From contig NC_051108.1 in NCBI RefSeq assembly GCF_901709675.1, forward strand, positions 8,630,926-8,694,925: a stretch of 64,000 bases of DNA. Direction: 5' to 3'. Under the pieces are notes generated by a model, which worked only from the letters and a program-made list of their open reading frames with translations, did no database searches and was not told the DNA's origin. The stretch comes from Syngnathus acus. Taxonomy: Eukaryota > Chordata > Actinopteri > Syngnathiformes > Syngnathidae. Within the stretch, counting starts at the first letter, position 1, and each line of letters starts with the position of its first letter. Position numbers and translations under genes: made by a program. Below are positions 20,057-29,500 of the stretch, one piece after another.

Positions 20057-21115
20057 TGCTAGAGTTAGGGTTGTTAGGGCTAGGGTAAGGGCTAGGGTAA
20101 GGGCTAGGGTTAGAGCTAGGGTTGGGTTAGAGCTAGGGTTAGGGTTAGGAATAGGGTAAGAGCTAGGGTTAGGAATAGGGTAAGAGGTAGGGTTAAGGTT
20201 AGAGCTAGGGCTAGGGTTAGGGTAAGAGGTAGGGTTAAGGTTAGAGCTAGGGCTAGGGTTAGGGTAAGAGGTAGGGTTAAGGTTAGAGCTAGGGCTAGGG
20301 TTAGGACTCTCACCCCAGCGACCTGAGTTCAAGTCTCAATGGAAAAAAATGGCCAAAAAGAAAGGTGAGGGGTAAGAGCTAGGGTTAGGATTACGGTTAG
20401 AGTAAGAGCTAGGGTAAGGATTAGGGTTAGGGTTAGGGTTAAGGTTAGAGCTAGGGTTAAGGTTAGAGCTAGGGTTAGAGCTAGGGTTAGGGTTAGGAAT
20501 AGGGTAAGAGCTAGGGTTGGGTTAGAGCTAGGTTTAGAGCTAGGGCTAGGGTTAGGAATAGGGTAAGAGGTAGGGTTGAGGTAGGAATAGGGTTAGAGCT
20601 AGGGTTAGGAATAGGGTAACCTTCACTAACACACACACACACACACACATGCAGGTTAAGGTTAGAGCTAGGGCTAGGGTTAGGACTCTCACCCCAGCGA
20701 CCTGAGTTCAAGTCTCAGTGGAAAAAAATGGCCAAAAAGAAAGGTGAGGGGTTAGAGCTAGGGTAAGAGCTAGGATTAGGGTTAGGGTTAGGTTTAAGGT
20801 TAGAGCTAGGGTTAGGGTTAGGAATAGGGTAAGAGCTAGGATTAGGATTAGAGCTAGGGTTACGGTTAGGATTAGGGTAAGAGTTAGGGTTAGGGTTACA
20901 GTTAGGGTTAGAGCTACGGTTAGGGTTAGGAATAGGGTAAGAGCTAGGGTTAGAGCTAGGGTTAGGGTTAGGAATAGGGTAAGAGGTAGGGTTAAGGTTA
21001 GAGCTAGGGCTAGGGTTAGGGTTAGGAATAGGGTAAGAGGTAGGGTTAAGGTTAGAGCTAGGGCTAGGGTTAGGGTAAGAGGTAGGGTTAAGGTTAGAGC
21101 TAGGGCTAGGGTTAG
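20057..21115 (+). repeat. Degenerate telomere-like repeats with embedded tRNA halves
   Basis: Built from GGGTTAG, GGGCTAG, GAGCTAG and GGGTAAG words; perfect TTAGGG runs are only two to three units long. It comes in three blocks, each followed by the 3' half of an array tRNA (20304-20341, 20682-20722, 21114-21153) and then by ATGGCCAAAAAGAAAGGTGA. A (CA)n run lies at 20630-20649. It may be an interstitial telomeric-like satellite. Confidence 0.8.
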
Positions 21116-21180
21116 GACTCTCACCCCAGCGACCTGAGTTCAAGTCTCAGTGGAAGAAAATGGCCAAAAAGAAAGGTGAG

Positions 21181-22426
21181 TTTGTAAAACTGCAGTTTAA
21201 GGTCAGTACTCGTTTTCAATATTGATTTTTATTTATTTATTTTTTAATTCCACCACTTTTAAATAGTCCATTACATTCATATCTGCTCCTGTCTAGTATT
21301 TACCAAAATCCAAATTTGGTTCCAACAAGATTGGTTCTGCAGGACATTATTGTAATAAATAACTCCTTATGAGCACAAGTGTAGATAGTTTTTTTTTTCT
21401 CTTTAGTTTGCTGTTAGAAACTGTACCCTTGATCCGTGTGTTTGCTGTCCTAATAAGATAAGTTTAACATGTTTTTTTCTGTACTTAAAAATCATCATTT
21501 CAGATGGGCTGATGCCAGAAGTCATAGAAGTGACCTCTTGTACCTTCACATCTCGTGGCCCAAGTAATGAAAAGTCTGCCAAAAAGTGAGGTGAGTTTGG
21601 AGTAATCCTTTTCAATATATAACTTTATCATGGTTGCTTTTAAATTGTCCAATTGTTACTACTGTATCAGTATCTAATTATCCTCACATATGCTGCTTAC
21701 TAAGATTTAGATGACCCAAGCAAGATATATTAAACACCACGACTTTTTTTCTTAGACATGTAAGGTCTAAAGTTTAGACCTTTATTCAATCATAGTTGAA
21801 TTTTGTGATAAAATGAAAATTAACCCATCCAAATTTATTTATATCATCTTTGTTTGTCTATGTGTAGCACGTTATCAAAGCAAATTGCCCATACATGTAA
21901 AACACTGTCTGAAAAAAGTTTTTTTCAGATTTTTATTTTCCCTGATTTTGCAACAACTTGTATCTGTTCTTAATGGTTTTGTCAGAGAAATGGTGCATCC
22001 CAATGTGCTGCCTGTGCAACCTCTGTAGGGGCCAGGAATTGCTTCATCTACCAGCAGTGACACTCTGGTCAAATGCAAAACTGCTTAAAAGTAGTCAAGA
22101 AAATGAGAGACCTCTTTCCCCCACCTCCAAAACTGGGGCCATTCTAATATTGCCCTTTTGTGCATCTATTTTTAATTTTGTTAATATGAAAACAGCTGAC
22201 ACTGAAGACCACCGAGCAACTTAAATGACCGGATTAATATCCCAGATAATAACTGATTTACTTATGTCTATTGTGGGCTCATCACCGTTGACAAAGATAG
22301 TTGACTTTTTAAAATATCTCATTTAAATTATTTTGTCGGACTATTGTACATAAAGTGAATGTATTCTTTATGCAGTCTTGTTCTAATTAAGTTGTCAACT
22401 AAAAAGTGCTCTTCTTATGCCCTTAG
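21181..22426 (+). other. Intron-like, AT-rich stretch with one possible short exon
   Basis: Splice-like signals are present: GTGAGT at 21176-21181 after AAGAAAG, an acceptor TTTCAG before 21504, and GTGAGT at 21591. No protein domain is recognisable in 21504-21590. Nothing else was seen. Confidence 0.3.
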
Positions 22427-22644
22427 GTAAAGAAAAAGTTGTGAAAAGAAGCTGGACCCCAGAGGAATGTGCTGCAGTAAATAAACATTTAAGGAAGTAT
22501 ATATTGACAAATCAGGTTCCTGGTAAGTTTGACTGCGAGAGATGCATTGCTGCAGAACCACAAGCACTGAGTAGCAGAGACTGGAAAGCTGTTAAGTACT
22601 TTGTCAAAAATAGAATAACCACCATGAGGAGAAAATATGAGTGA
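22427..22644 (+). CDS. Orphan terminal exon of an unrecognised protein
   Basis: An acceptor-like TGCCCTTAG precedes an open segment of 72 codons ending at TGA 22642-22644. The peptide has the pattern KRSWTPEE, then VPGKFDCERC, RDWKAVKYFVKNR and MRRK. I associate this pattern with the C-terminal module of multi-copy uncharacterised fish proteins, possibly transposon-derived, but I cannot name it securely. Two Cys (DCERC) could bind metal. Upstream coding exons were not found, except possibly 21159-21175 and 21504-21590. It may be a truncated retained exon rather than a gene. Confidence 0.4.
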
Positions 22645-22659
22645 AAGAGCTTCCCTTAA

Positions 22660-23017
22660 CAGAGGTAGAAACACATGGCTGGTCCTGTTTCACCATTTGT
22701 TCACTATTTGTCATGTGTGTATAGGTGGACCTCTTAAGGTTGAAATATTAAAAGCGAGCCCCATAACTGACTAAAAATCTCATGTGTGTAAAGGTGGACC
22801 CCGCAAAGCCTGAAGGTTAGAAACAGGCCCCACATGTGACTGAAAAACTGACATGTAAAATAAAGTTTTGAATTGTGTTTATTGAAAGTGATTTTTAGTA
22901 ACAAGATTTTTTTTGAGACTTGCCTGATTTTTTTCATAGTTCTTGGACCACTAGAAAGGGTGGACCCCACAACTCAGTAAAGTACTTTGGGTCCTGCAGA
23001 GGGAGGTTAACAAGGAT
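22660..23017. other. No gene; repeated short phrases
   Basis: 'ggtggacc' phrases followed by 'tgaaggttagaaa'/'gaaatattaaaa' recur at 22720, 22792 and 22957. Probably decayed tandem repeat. Confidence 0.3.
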
Positions 23018-23089
23018 GCGTGTGTGTGTGTGTGTGCGTGTGCGTGCGTGTGTGTGTGCGCGTGCGTGTGTGCGCGTGCGTGTGTGTGT
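23018..23089 (+). repeat. (TG/CG)n microsatellite
   Basis: TG repeat interrupted by GCG steps. Confidence 0.95.
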
Positions 23090-23090
23090 C

Positions 23091-23162
23091 TATTCCATGG
23101 TGTTATGATTAGCACTCTGGACTCTGAATCCCGTGATCCGAGTTTTAAGTTTCAGTGGGACC
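23091..23162 (+). pseudogene. tRNA-Gln(CTG) relic
   Basis: The anticodon loop CTCTGAA and A box are recognisable. The acceptor (TATTCCA/TGGGACC) and T loop (GTTTTAAGT) are damaged. Confidence 0.65.
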
Positions 23163-23282
23163 TCAAATATTTAGTCAAATAGTATTTGATAAAGTAATCA
23201 ATCACATGTTCTCCGAGTTACATATACGGTCATATGCAAAAGTATCATTTGTATGCAAAATCTATTTCAAGATTTTCCTTTA

Positions 23283-23965
23283 TCAAAGTCAAAAGTCAAA
23301 GTCAAAGTCTGCTTTATTGTCAATTTCTTCACATTCCAAGACACACAAAGAAATCGAAATTACGTTCCCACTATCCCACGGTGACAAGACATAGTACACA
23401 ATATACATACAAGTAAACAACACGAAAAATAAAAACAAGAAGGCACAAACAATGAATAAATAAGAGTGATGAATAAATAATAAATAAATAAATAACATAA
23501 TAAATAAGAGGAGCAAAAATGGAGCAAGTGTGCATACAGCAGACAGTCAGAATATACCGCAAAAGTACAGGACGCTACGCAGAAGGGGGGAGAGAGTTCA
23601 GGATCATAACAGCCTGGAGTATGAAGCTGTTGGTGAGTCTGGTGGTGCGGAAGCGCAGGCTCCTGTACCTCTTCCCAGAGGGCAGAAGATCAAACAAAGA
23701 GTGAGCGGGGTGACTCACATCACTCACGATCGCGGTCGCCTTGCGGGTGAGATGGGAGGTGTAAATGTCCTTCAGGGAGGGGAGTGAAGCACCAATAATC
23801 TTACCAGCTGTGTTCACTATGCGCTGCAGGGCCTTCATGTTGTATTCAGTGCAGCTACCACCCCAAACAGCGATACAACTGGAGAGGATGCTCTCAATGG
23901 TGCCACGGTAGAATGTAGTCATGACGGCCGGAGGAGCACTTGCTCGCCTGTTCAGAGGCAATATC
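23283..23965 (-). mobile_element. L2/CR1-like LINE, 3' fragment
   Basis: Antisense. The tail is (AAGTCA)n at 23283-23310. 23575-23961 encodes the end of an RT ORF ([53 protein letters not shown]). It lacks the RT catalytic domain; 5'-truncated. Confidence 0.85.
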
Positions 23966-24113
23966 AGTAAAATATATCATATAGCGGACAGACACAATGA
24001 TATTTGAGAAGTGAAATGAAGTTTATGGGACTTTCAGATTTGTCAAGAAGAATGGTGAAATATACCTTCAACCAGAATCCACACTCATTGGAAGCTATAG
24101 GAAGTGTCTAGAG

Positions 24114-24486
24114 CAGTGATTCTTAACCTTGTTGGAGGCACTGAACCCCACCAGTTTCATATGCCCATTCACCGAACCCCTCTTTTGTGAATATATATTT
24201 ATTTTTTTCAAATTGAAGACAGAGATGTTTTTACTGGTGCACAAAATGAGCCGTGCATAAACATCACCTTGTTCAAAGAATAGAACCAACACAATGCATG
24301 AATTCACAACAAATGACATACCAGCAAATCAGTGTGACTTCTGCTGTTGCCTTTGCGAGACCAGTTCAGATATGCGAATTTATTAATCAGGTGTGTTTGG
24401 ACCTCCGGAGTGGAGGCTCTGCCGAACCCCTGAAACCGACTCACCGAACCCCTAGGGTTCGACCGAACCCAGGTTAAGAACCACTG
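24114..24486 (+). mobile_element. hAT-type MITE, copy 2
   Basis: 373 bp, begins CAGTGATTCTTAACC and ends GGTTAAGAACCACTG, so the TIRs are near perfect. Flanks are GTCTAGAG (24106-24113) and GTCGAGAG (24487-24494), 7 of 8 matching. Confidence 0.85.
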
Positions 24487-24740
24487 GTCGAGAGGCTGTT
24501 ATTTCTGCAAAAGGAGGATCTACTAAATATTGATATTGAAATATTGTCATTTTTCTCTTGGGGTGCCCAAATTTATGTACCTGCCTACTTTTGATGAAAT
24601 AATGATTGCACACTGTCTGCAAATCCAATAAACTTCATTTCACTTCTCAAATATCACTGCCGCCATCCACCGTGTATGGATTCGGGCTAGCGCCCAAAAT
24701 TAAATTGGGCTAGTTGATCAACAGCAACGTTTTAAAGAAG

Positions 24741-24811
24741 GGCTTGTCTGGGAGTTGAACCCAGGACCTCCGACACCCAAAGCAAGAATCATACCCCTAG
24801 ACCAACGAGCC
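24741..24811 (-). pseudogene. tRNA-Pro(TGG) relic
   Basis: The minus strand starts GGCTCGTTGGTCTAGGGG. Anticodon loop TTTGGGT (TGG) and B box GGGTTCAACTCC are kept. The anticodon stem has mismatches, the acceptor one. Confidence 0.75.
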
Positions 24812-24902
24812 ATGACGGAAGCTTGCAGACCATGTTACATTCCGTGTAACGTTGGCCTGTCAAACGCTCCACGTAATGATAGACAACAGTGTTTCCAAGA
24901 AG

Positions 24903-24973
24903 AGATCGTCCGGGAGTTAAACCCAGGTAATGATGCACCCTAAGCGAGAATCATTCCCCTGCACCGATGAGCT
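24903..24973 (-). pseudogene. tRNA-Pro(AGG) relic
   Basis: Minus strand: anticodon arm CTCGC-TTAGGGT (AGG). The 3' strand of the stem is lost and the T loop is GTTTAAC. Confidence 0.65.
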
Positions 24974-25072
24974 CCATAGTCGACCAGCTGACCCCGTTAC
25001 ATTCCGATTGGTAGCCCATGGACCTGAAGACTGAATGTCAGTGATTAATGGAATAAATGGAATCTGGTTGGC

Positions 25073-25250
25073 CTAAGGCTCCTAATTCCCTAACTTCAAG
25101 CCCTAACGCTAACTCTAAAACCAGAACAATAACCAAACCCTAATAATTAACCCCTAACCTGCTAACTCGCTAACGGTAGCCCCCTCACCTTTAACCCTAA
25201 CCTCTAATGCGCCCCCTAAAGGTAGTGCCCTCTAAACTTGAAGGCAGGCA
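25073..25250 (-). repeat. CCCTAA-rich degenerate repeat
   Basis: Words such as CCCTAAC, GCTAAC and ACCCTAA, the complement of the 20-21 kb repeats. A homologous stretch lies at 63470-63640. Confidence 0.6.
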
Positions 25251-25426
25251 TATACGAAAAAGACCAGCAGATTGCCCCATTTCAGTACTGTTTTAATAAC
25301 GTTTACAGATGGTTAAAATCCACATAATAGTTATAAGCGCATGTGTTCTGTGAGCGTTCCCCTTTCTGCTTCCTCCCTTTCCTTTCTCCCGCCAAGCAGT
25401 CCATCTTGCCCCAACACAGGGCATGT

Positions 25427-25498
25427 TCCTTGTTAGTATCGTGGATAGTATCTCTGCTTGTCGCGTGAAAGACTGGGGTTCGGTTTTCAACCCAAGTG
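25427..25498 (+). pseudogene. tRNA-Asp(GTC) relic
   Basis: Reads TCCTTGTTAGTATCGTGGAT, anticodon loop CTTGTCGC with GTC, B box GGGTTCGGTT. Acceptor 3' strand degenerate. Confidence 0.65.
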
Positions 25499-25624
25499 CG
25501 TTAACCTATGTTTGCAGCAGAGTTATTAGAGAGCTGCATTGGTTGTGCGTGCATCTTAAGTGAGTGACCTGTTAGTTTTTCAAAATGAACTCAAACTTTT
25601 ATCTGTAGCCACCTTCTACTAAAT

Positions 25625-25711
25625 CACTGGTCCCCAACCTTTTTTGCGCCACGGACCGGTTACGTGTCAGAAATATTTTCGTGGACCGGCCTTTATATAA
25701 ATAAATAATAC
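25625..25711 (+). mobile_element. hAT end fragment
   Basis: CACTGGTCCCCAACCTTTTT and the 'cacggaccggttacg' phrase are the terminus of a hAT family that also appears at 61433. Only one end is present. Confidence 0.65.
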
Positions 25712-25907
25712 ATTTATATACTATGTGCCTTCTTATTTTTACTTTGTGTATTGTTTACTTGAATGTTTTGTTTGTCTGTGGACCAATTGGGTGTAATATG
25801 TCTTGTCTCCACCGTGGGATAGTAGGAAACGCAGTTTCAATGTCTTTGTATGTCTTGACATGTGAAGAAATTGACAATAAAGCAGACTTTGACTTTGACT
25901 TTGATAA
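25712..25907 (+). mobile_element. LINE 3' UTR fragment
   Basis: Ends with 'gacaataaagcagactttg' and (TTTGAC)n, the plus-strand form of the tail at 23283. No coding part. Confidence 0.75.
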
Positions 25908-27519
25908 TGCGTTACAGTAGTCCAGGCGCGACATAATAAACGCATGTATAATAGTTTCCGCATCACGAGAGAATCGGACGAATCTTACGAATATTACGGA
26001 GGTAAAAAAGCGCAATTTTAGTTATGTTCTTATTGTGCTTTTGAAAGGAGAGCGTTTGGTCAAATGTTACCCCGAGATTAGTTACAGTATCGCTCTGAGT
26101 GATAGTACAGTTATCCATAGTTATAGTGGTTTCCTTAAATAAGTGGTGATAACAAGCTGGACCAATTATCAACATCTCAGTTTTATCTGGGATAAGACGA
26201 AGGAAATTGAGAGACATCCATTGCTTGATCTCCGCAAGGCACGCCTCAAGATTACAACAGTCCTGCGGATTTGTCATCGATAACGGCATATATAATTGAG
26301 TGTCATCCGCCTAACATTGAAAACTAATGTTATATTTACGTATTATGTCCCCAAGCGGAATCATATACATATTAAATAGAATTGGTCCGAGTACCGATCC
26401 CTGCGGGACACCACAAGTGACGTTATAGAGCTCAGAGGTCGCATTACCATGGACTACTCGTTGTTTTGCTACGAATGGGAGATTTGAAACCGGCCTATAA
26501 TTACTGAGACAGTCCGGGTCGAGATTTGGTCGCTTAAGTAGCGGTTTAATGATAGCGGTTTTAAAGGCTGTCCAGAGGAGACAGACAGATTAATTATATT
26601 TAAGACGGACGGTCCTAAAATTTGAAGTAATTCTTTAAATAGTTTGGCTGGGAGCGGGTCGAGTGAACATGTCGTTTGCTTAGCCGCACTAACCAATTGC
26701 GTGAGCCTTTCAACGGACACACTTTTAAAATTTGATAGGGTTATTGCATGTTCGTCAGCGCCGGTAATGGGCGGTCTCGACTGAGCGATTGGAACTGTCA
26801 TCTTGATCTCATCCCTAATGGATTCAATCTTTCAAGCGAAAAATTTCATGAACCCGTCGGCTGAGTGGAAGGAGCTATCGGAGGTCGGATGGCACCACGT
26901 CAGCTTTGCCACTGTATCAAATAAGTATTTAGGATTGTTTTTATTGAGATTAATAATTTGCGAGAAATAATTAGTTTTTGCTAAAATAAGCGCATCTTTG
27001 TATTTCAGGAGGCTATCGCGCCATGCCTGATGGAAAACCTCAAGTTTGGTTCAACGCCATTTTCGTTCATGCTTTTTACATAATTGCTTAAGCGTCCGTG
27101 TTTCACCTGTGAACCGTGTAGTAGGCTTTCTACGGCGAGTTTTCAGACGTAGTGGCACTACCGAGTCGATGGCATTTAACAATGTCGCATTAAATTCATT
27201 TGTAAGATTATCAATAGAGCCGATATATGCTTGAAATATATCATTGGAGCCACCGTGTATCACTATATCCGAGTGGCTAGTGTTGTTGGACCTACGCTGT
27301 TGACTAGACCTATTGCGAGCTAGCGCCCTTAGATTAGCTTCTATGTCGGGTGCTCTGCCTCCAGGGATACACATTACCGTGGCTGGATTTTTAAGTGTGG
27401 TGTTTTTCGTGTGATGGAGTCACCTATGACCAAGATGCGAGAGCCAGTAGGCCGAGATGGCTTGGGACGGCTATGCGTCTTAACTGGCTCATCGCGGTTA
27501 GCAAGCCGCTTGGGGCTAA
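25908..27519 (-). pseudogene. L2-D LINE, 3' portion (antisense, multiply broken)
   Basis: Minus-strand L2-type LINE (Maui-like). 25963-26289 encodes an RT C-terminal part (IKQWMSLNFLRLIPDKTEML; VTNLGVTFDQTLSFQKH). 26469-26801 is a linker/RT N-terminal part (CSLDPLPAKLFKELL). 27051-27374 holds an ORF1 esterase-like motif (IVIHGGSNDI) joined to a pre-RT linker. Frames are broken and parts missing. The LINE continues at 33136-33632 beyond the inserted LINE-A. Confidence 0.75.
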
Positions 27520-29500
27520 TTCAAGATTCAAGATGGCGGCGCCCCAGTTGCCTGCGGCTGCCACGGCTCTCGACAACCGACGAGCATTTTCACAAAATAT
27601 GTCGCCTAGGACACTACAAACAACACAAAGTTTAGTTTATCCATCCAGTAGGTTAGTATATGATCGCCAGCGCCTGCTGGAGGTACGGTCATCAAGTGTT
27701 TTCGGACTCGTAGCCACAACTACCCTAGTCTGTTTACGTAGCCTCGGAGTGCTTCGGGCACTAGCCCCAGAAGCTCACAATGCAGCGGGCTCGCCGGGCA
27801 GCACACGCCGGAGGAGGAGTAAGCGTAGGCGGTGTGACCGGCGGCGGAAGCGCGGCTGTCGAGGTGGGCTAACGGCTAAGCTTAAAGCTAACCCCTACAA
27901 ACCGCCGCTTCCATCCATCTTCCTCTCCAACGTCCGCTCACTGGATAATAAAATGGACCATCTACAACTGGAACTCTCTTCAAAGAGGGAGGTTAAAAAC
28001 TGCTGCGCTCTCATCCTGACGGAGACATGGCTGAACTCATCAATACCGTCCAACGCCGTTAGCCTGGAGGGGCTCGCTACATTCCGCGCCGACAGAAACA
28101 GCGAACTAAGCGGTAAATCCCGAGGAGGTGGGCTGTGTGTCTACATCAACAACAACTGGTGCAAAAATGCTAGATCTGTCGCCAGCTTCTGCTCTTCGGA
28201 CATCGAGCTTTTGACTGTTAACTGCAGACCCTTCTACCTGCCCAGGGAGTTTACTGTTGTTAGCATCACGGCTGTGTATGTGCCTCCTAGCGCTAATACT
28301 AAAGAGGCCATGAGTGTTCTCTATCGGACAATCGGTGAGCGGCAATCCACGCACACAGAGGGTGTTTTCATCATTGCTGGGGACTTCAACCAGGCTAACA
28401 TGAAGACTATTCTCCCTCATTTTTACCAACACGTGGATTTTCCAACTCGGGGAGAGAACACTCTGGACTTGGTTTACACCAATATAAAGGATGCATTCAG
28501 AGCAGCCCCCCGCCCCCACCTCGGCTCTTCAGACCACCTATCTGTTATGCTAATCCCTGCATACAGGCCCCTGCTGATCAGAGCAAAACCCACAGTGAAG
28601 CAGGTGAGGGTGTGGTCTGAGGGGGCCATGGAGGCACTCCAGGACTGCTTTGAGTGCTCTGACTGGGACATGTTCAAATCAGCAGCAACATATGACAATC
28701 AGATCGACATTGATGAGTACGCCATGACTGTGTCAGCCTACATCAACAAATGCATCGAGGACGTCAGCACCACTAAGAACATCATCACCCGAGCCAACCA
28801 ACGACCCTGGATGACTGAGGAGGTACGTCATACGCTACGAGCATGGAACTCAGCCTTCAAGTCTGGCGACAAGGAGGCACTGAGGACAGCGAGAGCCAAC
28901 TTGAACCGTGCCATCAGGTTAGCGAAGCGAAGCCACAGTCGAAAAATTCAGGATTTTTTCCACGACGCCAATAACACCAGGAGTATGTGGCAAGGCATAC
29001 GGGCGATCACGGACTACAACTTACCCTCCCCCCCGTTGGGTGAGGTTGATGCTGACTTCCTAAATGGTCTAAATAACTTCTTTGGGCGATTTGAGGCACT
29101 AAACAGCACTCCTGCAGTTAAAACTGTTCCCCACCAGGAAGAGGAGGCACTCTGCCTTGACTCAGCCAACGTGTGGAAGACTCTGAGAAGAGTCAACCCA
29201 CGTAAGGCCCCAGGCCCCGACAACATACCTGGGCGGGTGTTCAAGGAATGTGCAGGTCAGCTGGCTGGTGTCATCACAGACATTTTTAACATCTCGCTGG
29301 GCCAAGCCACAGTGCCAGTATGCTTCAAGGCTGCCTCCATCATTCCGGTGCCGAAGAAACCTCAAATCACCTCATTGAATGACTACAGACCTGTGGCACT
29401 GACTCCCATCATGATGAAGTGCTTCGAAAGGCTGCTTAAAGAACACATCGTCTCCGGACTCCCCCCAACATTCGACCCGTTCCAGAACCGCTCTACTGAG
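27520..29500 (+). mobile_element. LINE-A, 5' part
   Basis: Starts just upstream of AAGATGGCGGC and is interrupted by LINE-B at 29501. The target duplication of the whole LINE-A is GCTAA (27515-27519 and 33136-33140). The second part is at 31878-33135. Confidence 0.9.
27533..29500 (+). CDS. LINE-A endonuclease and RT N-terminal half, interrupted
   Basis: A CR1/L2-like LINE protein starting at ATG 27533. A basic region ([20 protein letters not shown], about codons 88-107) is followed by a complete endonuclease with [37 protein letters not shown] and [10 protein letters not shown] linker ([11 protein letters not shown]) leads into the RT fingers (VPKKPQITSLNDYRPVAL). A 15-nt in-frame gap removes FAYRQ in the RT (FDPFQ|NRSTE), flanked by CAG microhomology. 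LINE-B then interrupts it after codon STE. The frame resumes exactly at 31878. Confidence 0.9.

Larger units (their letters stand above)
23222..24660 (+). mobile_element. Non-autonomous DNA element, copy 2, with two insertions
   Basis: Homologous to 4937-5712, but split by an antisense LINE fragment (23283-23965) and hosting a hAT MITE (24114-24486) at the same relative place as copy 1. The right part ends with 'cacttctcaaatatcact' near 24657. Confidence 0.6.

Noticed and set aside
20116-21143. Minus-strand open frames rich in LTLALTL or NPSSNP repeats
   Set aside because: Direct translation of the degenerate telomere-like repeat; no coding evidence.
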